Below, piece after piece: positions 22,960 to 33,114 of a DNA stretch of 64,000 nucleotides (its first letter is position 1; each line of letters begins with the position of its first letter). The stretch comes from Nymphaea colorata (Eukaryota > Streptophyta > Magnoliopsida > Nymphaeales > Nymphaeaceae). The position numbers were made by a program, and so were the translations under genes. The stretch is from contig NC_045150.1 of the NCBI RefSeq assembly GCF_008831285.2, forward strand, positions 8,196,001 through 8,260,000, in the 5' to 3' direction. Below the pieces are notes generated by a model that did no database searches, was not told the origin of the DNA, and was given only the letters and a program-made list of their open reading frames with translations.

Positions 22960-25600
22960 AAGGTTTAAGGTGATTTTTAATCTTCCGATGGAAAGAAAGT
23001 GACTTTAGATGGTTCGGCTTATACTTCTCAGTATTCAAGTTCTAGGAGATCAACTGTTTAGAGGGGGTTTCGACTTTTTAAGAACTAGTGCCTTTATTAT
23101 GAATGTATAAGGAGAGTGGATTATATGCCTTTTCAATTGCAGAAGGAACTAGAGGATTTGCAGAGGATGGGGATTTGGATATGATATTTGGTTTGATAAT
23201 AACCTGAAATTAGAAGTTTTTAATAGCTCTTGAAAAAAAAAAGGAAATCACAAAGTTTGGCTCAGGGAAGAGGATGGGAACAATTCTTTTTTCATGAGCA
23301 TGTTAAGGACAGAACTTGAAAGGAGATCAAGAAGATTAGCATGGTTGAGGGTGAAGTTGAGGATCATTTTCATACTCTTTTGGGCATGGTTAAATTATTC
23401 AATTTTTCTTTTTCCCAAATATGGGTCCACAAGTTGTTTCGATCAGTTGCCATCCTTTTTTGAGAGTCTGACAAATAAGGAGCATAAGCATCTTAGCAAG
23501 CCAATAATTTATAAGGAGAGTCTATGGACGGTGTTCGAGGCAAATTTTGATAATTCTATAGGCCTTGATGGGTTTCATAATTTCTTTTTCTAGAAAATTT
23601 GGGATATTGTTGGGCCTGAGATATTTTTGGCTGTTAAGAATTTGCTTTTAACAGAGAACATCAAGCGAAGGATTGGTAGACATTACATAATGTTGAATGC
23701 AAAAAGAGATCATTTAATGTGTGTGTCTAACTTCAGGCCGATTACTATAGAAAACCGAATTTTCTAGTTCATCTATGATGTCACATTTGGTTGAATAAAA
23801 CACATTTTAACACAATAATTTCTTATTGCCAAGGGCCATTTCTTCTAGGTCAAAATATTCATGATTGTTATATCAATGTTAGGACATGAAATGGTTGATT
23901 TAATAGCCTCAAACAGGGTGGGCAGTGTCCATATTAGATCAACGTGTCAAAAGCCTATGCCAAAAAGTTGGAAAATTTTGTCTCAGCTTTGCTTGGGTGG
24001 ACAGGATTATGGCTTATGTGATTAATACATCGTATATGATGATTTTATGTGATAAGGAAGGAGTTCATTCTACGAGCAAGGGGGATGTAATCTCCTATCC
24101 CCTTATTTGTTTCTAGTAATCAAGGAGATTTCTGTTAAAAGATTTCGGTTCGCGGTTTTGAAAAATCAGGTGGATGTGCCGATATTGAGCAGGAAAGTCA
24201 CAGGATTAGTCTAGTTGCATATGTTGATGATATTATCTTATTCGCCAAGGCAATTTCTAAATGATTAAAAGAATATCTTTCATATATTAGTTGAATTGAG
24301 GCAATGTAAGTGAATCAGTCTCTATGTTTTTCCCTTCGATCTAGCTGACTGCAGAAGGTCATTTGTGGTATTACATAGTTGTACGAGTTGGATGTTTCCT
24401 ACTAAATATTTGGGACTTTTATTATTTGTTGAGCAACTTATTAAAAACAAATAATAAACTTAGCGGCCAAAAGAGGAAATTATTATCTGTTGTTAGAAAG
24501 TCATGTTGGATTAAACCAGTTCCGCTGGTATTTTAGATTACATAGGAATGGTTCTCAAGTGTCCTCCAACAGCTTGCAAAGTGATGTTGGGTTCTTTTGT
24601 GAAGTTTCTTTGGAGGGAATCTAAGATGGTTCATAAGGCACATTTGGTATTATATGTAACATGGAATTAAATTGAAAGAATCCATTCCTAAGGCCTAGTA
24701 GTTTGTTTACATGATGGACTTGCTATGGAAGCCAGACCTTGAGGGTCGTTTGGCAGTTGAGATACTTTGTGAGTGTTCAATGAATCTAACCCAAAGATTA
24801 GGGCAAATTTATGAAACACTAGAACTAAGTGTCTATGGATCTCCCTTAATCTTTGAGGCAATTTATGAAACGCTCCCAAATTGTTCCATTCACCAAATGG
24901 CATTTGAGGTTCTGTTGGTATCTATATTTTCCTTATCTAGGAAGCCTACCTAAGAAGTGTAATTTTTGTGGCTTTATGAGACGAATGTATGGTGGTATGT
25001 GGCTGGCTGGTCTAGCCAAGATCCTGAATGACATTTTTTTGAGGGTGGCAGTGACAAATTGGGAAGTGGTTTTCATATAAGAAGCTTCATAGGTGTTGAG
25101 ACTTTCTTTTCCATACTACGATTTGGAAGCTAGGGAACTTTTGCAATGTTGTTGTTCAAAGGAGGTCTTAAAATCCAGTGCGCATAATTGGTCAGCCCGT
25201 GTGATGTCTTTTAACAAGTTGCGGCTGAAGAATAAAGTTTTGCGTTGCCATCGGCGCGTAAAGGAAAATTCCGGCTGGCGGGTGGAGGCAGTGTCTTTGG
25301 TTGTTGGAGGATCTTTTATAGGAGCAGCCATTCTATGGGAGGGTTGTTGAGAAGATCGCAATGCGGTGGGCAGCGAGGAGTAAATCTCGACAGGATTTAT
25401 GCGGCCAACCTGAGGAAGGCCTTGATATGGTCAAGTTTAACAGAATTATTATCAGTGGCAAACCTATTGCCTTTGGAAGTTGCTCTGTTGATGCAGACAG
25501 GGAGATCAGCTTTAACGCTTTTGTTTCGGTTGCTGGCTGTCTATTCTGTTATTGTATTCTTTTGTTTGTTCTTTTCTGAAAGTTGATAAATGGTTTGAGC
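22960..25600 (+). mobile_element. Decayed non-LTR (LINE/L1-type) retrotransposon
   Basis: Several blocks of plant LINE polyprotein appear in order, broken by stops and frameshifts. At 23249-23302 the frame reads HKVWLREEDGNNSFF, like the WLKEGDKNTKFF block before the reverse transcriptase. At 23729-23764 NFRPIT matches the start of the RT domain. KAYAKKLENFV and WVDRIMAYVINTSYMM follow at about 23950-24050. At 24217-24249 AYVDDIILFAK carries the RT active-site motif with YVDD in place of the usual [YF]ADD. Later parts resemble the C-terminal region but are weaker, so the 5' and 3' limits are approximate. No intact frame longer than about 115 codons remains, so the copy is inactive. A small MITE interrupts it at 24745-24903. 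Confidence 0.78.
24745..24903. mobile_element. Small hAT-like MITE nested in the LINE relic
   Basis: The segment starts GTCGTTTGGCAG and ends CACCAAATGGCA, giving imperfect terminal inverted repeats of about 11 bp. It is flanked by TTGAGG on both sides (24739-24744 and 24904-24909); extended to eight bases the flanks agree at six. Removing the segment restores a continuous coding-like frame of the surrounding LINE. The internal sequence repeats GGCAA-TTTATGAAACnCT twice. hAT assignment rests on the termini and flank length. Confidence 0.65.
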
Positions 25601-26496
25601 CTTTCCCTGCGAGTGCTTCATCCGACAAAGAAAAAGAAGAGAAACGCAAAACACTATGAGCACAACAGATTAACAGATGAACCACACGTAATCCATGTCC
25701 GGCAGTGTTTCAGCTGAACAGATAGAAGTACTTGCCTGGCCAAATTAGGCAAATGAAAGCGAATAGAAAACCTAATCTCATGCAACAGAAACAAAGTGTT
25801 CCGCACGGACTCAACAGAAAGCCGAATTCGTGTTTTTCCCGTTTTCCCACCGGAATTCCCAATTCCACATATTGCCAGACGTTGGCAAAAATGAAGGCCT
25901 ATCAGATTCGGCTTGCTCTTGCCATTGGATGAACTTGGTACCCTTTACAAGTCGTTCCTAACAGATGAGCAGATCGATCGCTTATGAGTATCTGGAAGTC
26001 TTTTTCATTTGATTCCATTGATCAAAGGATCATATCCTTAGGAACAAGTCAGTTACACCAATCTCCACAGACAACAGTGCCGGCAGGATACCACATCAAT
26101 CGTGGGGACGTTAATAAGCAAAACAAACATGGCTAAGCAGAGAGATCTGAAGCTTAGCATATACACATCGCGCCCCTCAATCTAGTGATAAGGGCTTAAA
26201 AGCGCATGAGCAGAAATTTATGAAAAATGATTAAGAATTGTGCAAAACATGTTAATCAGAATTGGAAGTACGTTACCGTGAACATTAAAGCGTCTTGGAT
26301 CAAGTTGAGACTATAACCATTTTCTTTCTCTGTGAACAAACATGGTGGAATTTAGAGAAAACCCCAAAAGCTCCCTGCAATCCACTTACTATTCAAATGC
26401 CACTATTTCTTTTCCATACACTCATCTCACAATAAGGCCAACATGTAAAACAGCAAGAAAAGAAAATCGCAGATAAAGAAGGGGAAAATCGAGTTG
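25601..26496. other. Spacer and 3' region of the BES1-like gene
   Basis: No gene was found. The part next to 26497 should hold the 3' UTR of the minus-strand BES1/BZR1-like gene. Confidence 0.5.
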
Positions 26497-29400
26497 TCAA
26501 CTTTCTGCGGACCTTGTTCGAGAGCTCCCAAGTGTAAGCTCCAGCTCATCCGGCCCGCACTCCTCATGAATCCGCTCACCCTCCCATGCCTTCACAACTG
26601 TGGTGTTTCCAAAGGCAAACTCCTCAGAAGCATCCATCATGCGAATGTCACCAGGATCAGGGACAACCTCCTTTCCTGATGGTGAGCAAGTCCCACTTTG
26701 TCCTGGCGTCCACATTGGAGAACTGCCATATTCATCCTTCGAACCAAATGGGTTAGAGGCAGGGGTCACAAGGCTGAATGTGGGCGACGTTGGGCCACCA
26801 CAAGATGGCAGCCGGAAGCCAGCAAGCCAATCACTTTTATTGAACTTGAACCCATTTTGGTAGGAATCTTGATGGCCAGGGCTAGGAGGAGTGGAATTAG
26901 GGAGGAACGCATAGTGGTGGTGTGGCCAAGGGGCTCCAGAAGCATTTGAAGTTGCAGGATCATGATTCCCGGACTCCCAATCAGTTTTAACTCGAGGTCC
27001 ACACGAAGTTGGCGAACTAAGAGGTGGAGTCACAGGTGCACTGATTGAGCCAGTGTTAATATAGAGGTTAGGAAGTTTGTGGCTAGAAGAGGTAGAGGAG
27101 AGATTCTTAAGCCAGGGAATGAGAGAGTTGCCATCCACGTAGGAGGAAGAGGCAGGGCTCTGAAATGAAGATGAAGCAGGGCTTGGATTGTAGGAGGCAG
27201 CTGGACTAGGATGGTAGGAGGAACATGGGCTTACAGGAGCAGACCCTCCAACCACGTCCATCCGGTCCATTGGCTTGCATCCCTGACAGGAAGATGAAAA
27301 TTGTTAAGCAACAAGCATGAGTAACAGATATGTAAGTAATGTACGTCATCGGGACCCTACAAAAGCAAATACACAACCAAGCCAGGTCCTATTTGTTTAA
27401 GCAAAATATATGAAGAAACGGATTGAAATGCTAATCCCAATTCTGTTATATCTGTCGTCTGAAAAAACATTAGTATGCATAAGGAATTTCAGATAATTTA
27501 CCAAAAAAGGCATAGTTGAAACATTAAAAAAAACAAATAGAGACATCATTTTGGGTCCAAAAACCAAAAATTGAGCAAATAATTACTATATGTAAAGAGG
27601 CAAAATAAGTAGTACTCTATTTTTACTTTTAACATGAGTAACAGCTCAGGTGGAATCTCCCACATGTTTGAGTGTGGGACTGTGATTCCATTGGATATGG
27701 CTTATGTGACTTAAATGAGAAAAACACAAGTCTCTTGAGACAACATTCTTGCCAGAAGTTCAGGAATAGTCTTTTAGACCATGGAAATGCTACAAAAACC
27801 AATTTGTACATGGTTGATTTTTATAGAACAATTTGGCTAACAATTTCCTGAAAGGAAAGACAAAAAAAATAAATAAATATTTAGTTTCACAATGATGGGC
27901 CATCAAAATATATGCATAGGGAAAACAAGAGGTCCATCCATATAGAAGAATGGACTTGAGATCCTCACGTTAAGGTACCAATACCAGGGGTACATCTCCG
28001 CTGGCATAAAAAGGTAGGTGCTTCAAAGGTCTTCGCTTGCCTACCTAAGTGTGGAACTTTTGGTGTTCCCTAACGTTGGATGGGTGAGTTTGCGTAAAAT
28101 GTACAGATTGTCCATAATGACATGCCCAATGGGCCGACACAAATCTGCTTATCCAACGATGTTTCCAAAATTCTGCACATGGCCAATCCAAAGGGGTACA
28201 CTTCATCCCAGTATACGTACAGGGAAACTAGATTATGAGAAGTTTTACCAAATATGACACCATGGCAACTGCATATATCATTCTCCTCATTGAAAAGTTC
28301 AACAGTAAGCATTCAGTTAGAATAGTGATAAACTCAAGAGTCCGGGTTCTCAGTTCACAATTGATAGAAATTAGAATACATACATTTCAATGTTTTGAAC
28401 CATCCTCACAATTTCGCAAAATGGACTAAGTGCAAATTTCCGAGAAGGAAGTGGATGTTAGGAATATTTTCAACATTACTCATCTATCCTTTCAGTTGGG
28501 CGGAAATGGTTGATTGATCAGTGTGCGTAATAAAAACGTGTATGTATGTGTGCTAATGGCATGAATAGCATCAACCTACCTCCTCTGACGTGTGTGAGTT
28601 GTGAAACAATGTTGTGAAGTGTGTGTGGTGAAACAATGGTGTAAAAAAGTGTGTAACTTAACAGAAAGGCATCTTCTTTTTCTTCTTCGAAGGTACTTTT
28701 ATCTTTTTTATGAAAGTACTTGATCAGTTCGTCTATTGACCTTTTTGCTGAGGGCTTTCTAGCCACACAACTATCTCTACTCAATGGCTTAGTGCTACTT
28801 CACACAGTTGATGCTATTAAATAGTTGACACAATCTAAATGTCTTATCTATCACATCTAAAATATCGCATTTTCAGTTACTGATTTATATCCCTGAAAGG
28901 CAAGTAAGACTGCTATTTCCCTTCAATATTGACATATCTCGAGAAGAAAAAATAGTATCTGAGAAGAAGAAAACAGTATGTGAAATCGTTTTTAAGGTAG
29001 AAATAGGCATGTGAGTGAATGCTAAGAAACTAATAGAAAAATAAAACTTTTTGTGGATGAAGATCAAAGAACATAACTGCATTAGCATTACTGCATATCT
29101 ATGTCACGAATCTAAAAGGAGAACAGACAAGCACGCTTGAAGTCAATCCCACAGAAATTCAGAGTAACAACAAAAATAATGAAATTACATAGTAACAAAA
29201 TATACTTCATGTCACACCTGACATTTGACAAGCAGTTCTCTTTGCCCGTTATGTAGCTCACTTCATAAACATGCTTTAGATGCTCATCTAATGTTCCTGT
29301 TGCTTGACTTGCTTCTTTATACGGTTTGGTGCTGGTGGTCTAGTTTGTCAAAATATACAGTAAATGCTCACGATTTATATTAGTTGTCTTGAGCATTAGG

Positions 29401-30985
29401 CCTCCTGTTTGATGTAGATAGTTTTGAAGAACTGTTTTTATTATATCAGCAGCATCGTAACAGTAAAGCTGCAGTTATAGGCCTTGAAAGTAGTCAAACG
29501 TACTAGGAAAAGCAGAATTGACCATCAGGAAGCAATCACGATGTCCATGAAACAGGAACCCTAATTCCTGTGTACAACAGTGGGTGCTAAGGAAGCATCA
29601 TGATTCCGTTCATGTGGGGATCCTGATCCAGGAATTCCCATGCTTACACGTCTCCAAACTGCAAATTGATGTACATATGTGTGTTCCACATTTCTCCTCT
29701 GCTTGTTTTGTTCTACATTTTCTCAATTACAAATTTGAAATGTTCTACTACATAGACCTTCCAATGAGCATTTTGGGTTGTTAGATTGAGATGGAAAGTT
29801 TTTTTTTTAAATAAGAGGAATTTCCGTGTTCATTAGGAGTTAAACATCAATTCAAATGTGCAGATTTTTAGAATTTTTACCTTTAAGTATTCTTTTTTGA
29901 ATTCTCATAGATATCGTGGCACTTGACTTTGTTCAGCTCAGCAACCATGTCACGTTCGAACCAGAAAGAAGTTTGTTAATTCAAAAAATGCAGACGGATT
30001 TCATCAGTCAGCCATTTTTTTCTGAATAAGAACGGGACTAAACAATTCCTCACAGTATAAGGGTCATATTGGTGATCACAAAAATTTCATATAAGCATTA
30101 CGATAACACGAGAAAGCAAAAGTTAATACTCTGTAAAGGTAAAGGCAAACAAGGTACGACCTCTCCCCGGCCCCCGCTGGGTCACTCTCTCAGGACACTA
30201 GCCACATAATGGGCCAGTCTCTCGATTGGCGCAGGCGACCTGAAGGTGGAACAAAATCAGGCGCTCTATTTGTCCCACAAACAGCGGATTTTGTGAGAAT
30301 TTTTCCCTTTTTCACTTGAAGCAACAGGAAACACTTTAGAACGGTTAAAGGTTATGGCTCTATCGTCCAAAATGGACAACTTGCTTCCCAAGGACCAATC
30401 GCCTAAAGATTACCTACAGACAGTACATGAGAATTACAACTTGGAATCTTGGATCAGAATTACTCTCAGCAAGAACCACCGCGAGGCAGAAATAATCGAC
30501 ATCGTGATGACCTATCACTTCACTAAATGGGCGATATTCTACCGCTTTCCGCTTCATTGTAGAGGGTATATCCACCTAAATCTGATCCAGCTTACGCTCG
30601 TTCCATGCCTTCTCTCTGATCCCCACCATTGTACTAGTAGACCCTAACAAAGACATTCACCCTCACCAAAGCACGCGCACACGCTCCGCAAAAACGCGAA
30701 AATGAAGGAGGAGGGAACAACAATAGCGAAAACATAGGAACTACATATATATCAGAAGAGGATACATACCTTGCGATATGTCGTCCCATCTTCCTCAACT
30801 GTCCATCCAGCTTCTGCACAGAGTGCCTTCAAGACCTCGTTGTTATCGCAATGCTTCGGCAGCTTGTAGTTCCCGTACATGCGCAAGCCAGCGAATATCT
30901 TGGCTGCGATTGCCCTTCGCCGGCGCTCTCTCCGCTTGTTGTTCTCCCTCTCCTTCCAGGTAGGAAGCCTCGTTCCGGATGTCAT
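26497..30985 (-). CDS. BES1/BZR1-type brassinosteroid transcription factor, two exons
   Basis: Read on the minus strand, exon 1 is 30985-30770 (72 codons) and exon 2 is 27282-26497 (261 codons plus stop), giving 333 residues. Residues 1-85 form the plant-specific DNA-binding domain ([20 protein letters not shown], then [19 protein letters not shown] and [13 protein letters not shown]), which binds E-box and CGTG(T/C)G sites. The intron splits TTYRK/GCKP, the conserved position in this family. The middle is rich in Ser and Pro, with many sites suited to GSK3/BIN2 phosphorylation. Near the end lies an EAR-type repression motif LELTL at residues 319-323. It most resembles the BEH3/BEH4 branch, but paralogue identity is not certain, so no symbol is given. 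The protein would act in the nucleus downstream of brassinosteroid signalling. The single intron of 3.49 kb is long for the family. Confidence 0.95.
27283..30769 (-). other. Intron of the BES1-like gene (3.49 kb)
   Basis: Donor GTATGT (minus strand, at 30769) and acceptor CAG (ending at 27283) bound the intron. No exon of another gene could be supported inside. It contains a tRNA-like box pair on the plus strand (AACAGCTCAGGTGG ... GTTTGAGTG, about 27637-27677) that may be a SINE relic. Short open frames such as 30354-30647 (+) show no known domain. Confidence 0.7.
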
Positions 30986-32050
30986 CTCCCCCCACCAATA
31001 TCAACTACTAAAACGCCTGATTTCTGAAAGCCAAGCCAGAGAAACCCTAATATATCGAGCCTTCGGCAGAAACAAAGCAAAAGAAGTACCCTAGTTCAAA
31101 GCTTTACGGAATAGCTGGCAGCTTTATCTGAAGAGATCAACTGGCATGCCCTAAAAGAGAAGCATTCGTCAATGAGAAAGGTCTGGAACTTCCTGAAAAG
31201 CCCCGTGCCACTCTCTTGAGGGACAAGGTTTTGCCGCAAATTCCCTGGAATGAACAACTTCTCCTTCGTTTTTCCACCTGAAATAAACAGAGACCCCAGC
31301 CTTGTTCCTCCCTTAGAAAAAAAACGCGGAAAACACGTTATTTCCTGCTCGAGTAGTGGAAGCTTCCTCGATGACTCCACTTCAACTTTAGACGGATCAA
31401 CTCTTCTCCGTCACTCCTCCGGTCGCAGATTGCCCTATCTGGATTACCGAACTTCTTCACAAAAACAGGCTCAAGGATCCGAACCAGAAACGACGTCTGT
31501 CCACCGGATCCGTACTTCCGGCAGACCAATCCGGTCAAAACACAAGTAAATCGACAGAAGAGTCAGCTTCGCGCCACAGCTCGGTTCCGATCACCGGAAA
31601 AAAGGAACCCTAGTGCTCCGCAACTCTGAAAATAGTGAATACGGCCTCCGTGAGTGGGTCTCAAAGCTCCCGGAAAGTCAGATCAGCTTCGCCGGACATA
31701 CCAGCTGTACGGATCCTCCGGCGGCAATGAGCGGAGGGAATTCCCGCCGAGCTTTCGCCTAGATTCCGCACGCCAATACAGCGATCAGACGTATACTCCT
31801 CCTCTACAATCGCCTCCTCCAGTCAGTGGCCCGAGGTGTTAAAACTTCTCGGAAACGCAAGCAGGACGTCTGCGCGCTGGCATTTGTGAGGAAAACCGCT
31901 CTCAGAACCACGCCAGACAGCGTTCCTCCGGCCAGAAAAGCGGAATGGATCACAGGATCCCGACCAAAACCGCGCGGTAAACCACCCTCAAACAACAGCC
32001 CTGATAATCAGGCCGGCCCTGAGCCTTTCGTATGGGCAGAAGCTTGAATT
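30986..32050 (-). promoter_or_regulatory. Leader and promoter region of the BES1-like gene
   Basis: The sequence directly upstream of the start codon is less AT-rich than the average and probably holds the 5' UTR. An AAACCCTAA telo-box-like motif lies at 31042-31050 on the plus strand, about 60 bp from the ATG. No transcript start or TATA box could be fixed. Open frames on both strands here (for example 31250-31549) look like by-products of the higher GC content. Confidence 0.45.
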
Positions 32051-32600
32051 TTATGTCCATGACTGACCTTTTAATTACGAAAAAGCCACCACACAAACAA
32101 ATTTACCTAGAAACCCCCAACCGATGAAACCCAACGCCGTTCACGTGCCCCCACAAATTTCCCTCTCCGTGGATCTTACTTGCCGCCCAAGTTCCACCAA
32201 CTCATCCCCACTCCGTCGAACAAGTTAATGGGACGAAGATCATTCCGATCGCCGGACTCCGTCCAATTGAAGATCAGAGAGGTCAATGGTATTTTCTTTT
32301 CTTTCTCTTTCTTCTCTTCTTGAAATTGTTATTGCAAAGGGGCTTGAAAATGTTTTCGCTTCTTTAGTCATGTTTTAATTAAGATCAAGCGTGAAAGGGT
32401 TATCATAGGCAATAGCTTGCTTCCTGACCTAACTAAATAATAAAATTTGGTTTTTACTAAAAGTTTATTTATTGTTCTAAATGAAACGGATATGTCCGGT
32501 ATCGGTCAGCATGACCGTCCAGCTTTTCTCTCTCTCTCTTTTTTTTTCCCCTTTTTCCTTTCTCGTCATATTTTATGAGTTTATGAGACCACTCCAGAAC
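32051..32600. other. Spacer upstream of the BES1-like gene
   Basis: A CACGTG G-box lies at 32142-32147. A short frame from 32228 runs into a GT donor-like site at about 32288, but no following exon was found. A CT/T-rich tract lies near 32525-32550. Confidence 0.4.
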
Positions 32601-33072
32601 TTTTAAGGGCAACTTGGTAATTGACCACCGCGGCGTGCTGACTGACACCGTCTCTGCGACCGTTGGCTGGCGAAGCGTAGGCGAACCTCAAAAGCCACGT
32701 AAGGGGGCAGAAAGGTCATTTGGGATTTTGGCGGGTAAACCCTGGAGTCTGGACTTGTGTGGAAGGCGAGGCGGGACCACCGGCGAGGCATCGCCGTCCC
32801 CCGGGGCGGCGTCGCACATGCGCGGCGAACGGGTACGGCGCCCCCTGCTCCGCCGCGGCTTGCTGCTGCGTGTGGGGCCCACCCCAACCCCTTCACGTGG
32901 TCTCCCCACTCCCCGGCCATCCCCACGAAAGTGGGACCCACATTGCAGGGCATACGGCGCCGGCCCTCTCACCGGCCGACTCCCGCCACCGCGCGCCGCC
33001 CGCGAGCAGACCGAACGGACAAACGAAAGGAAAGGTCTGCCCACAAGCACAAGCTTTTCGTTAATATGTAGC
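32601..33072. promoter_or_regulatory. GC-rich, CpG-dense island
   Basis: This stretch has far higher GC content than its surroundings, with open frames in most of the six frames but no recognisable protein in any. It carries GGCCCA (32876-32881), CACGTG (32894-32899) and CGTGTG (32869-32874), motifs common in plant promoters. It lies 1.6-2.1 kb upstream of the BES1-like start codon and may be a distal promoter part of that gene or the promoter of an unrecognised one. Confidence 0.4.
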
Positions 33073-33083
33073 CGTTGAGAGCT

Positions 33084-33109
<26 letters not shown>
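33084..33109. repeat. (TA)n microsatellite
   Basis: About 26 bases of TA dinucleotide mark the edge of the GC-rich island. Confidence 0.95.

Positions 33110-33114
<5 letters not shown>

Noticed and set aside
32228-32288. Possible first exon starting MGRRSFRSPD and ending at a GT
   Set aside because: No matching second exon or domain was found downstream.
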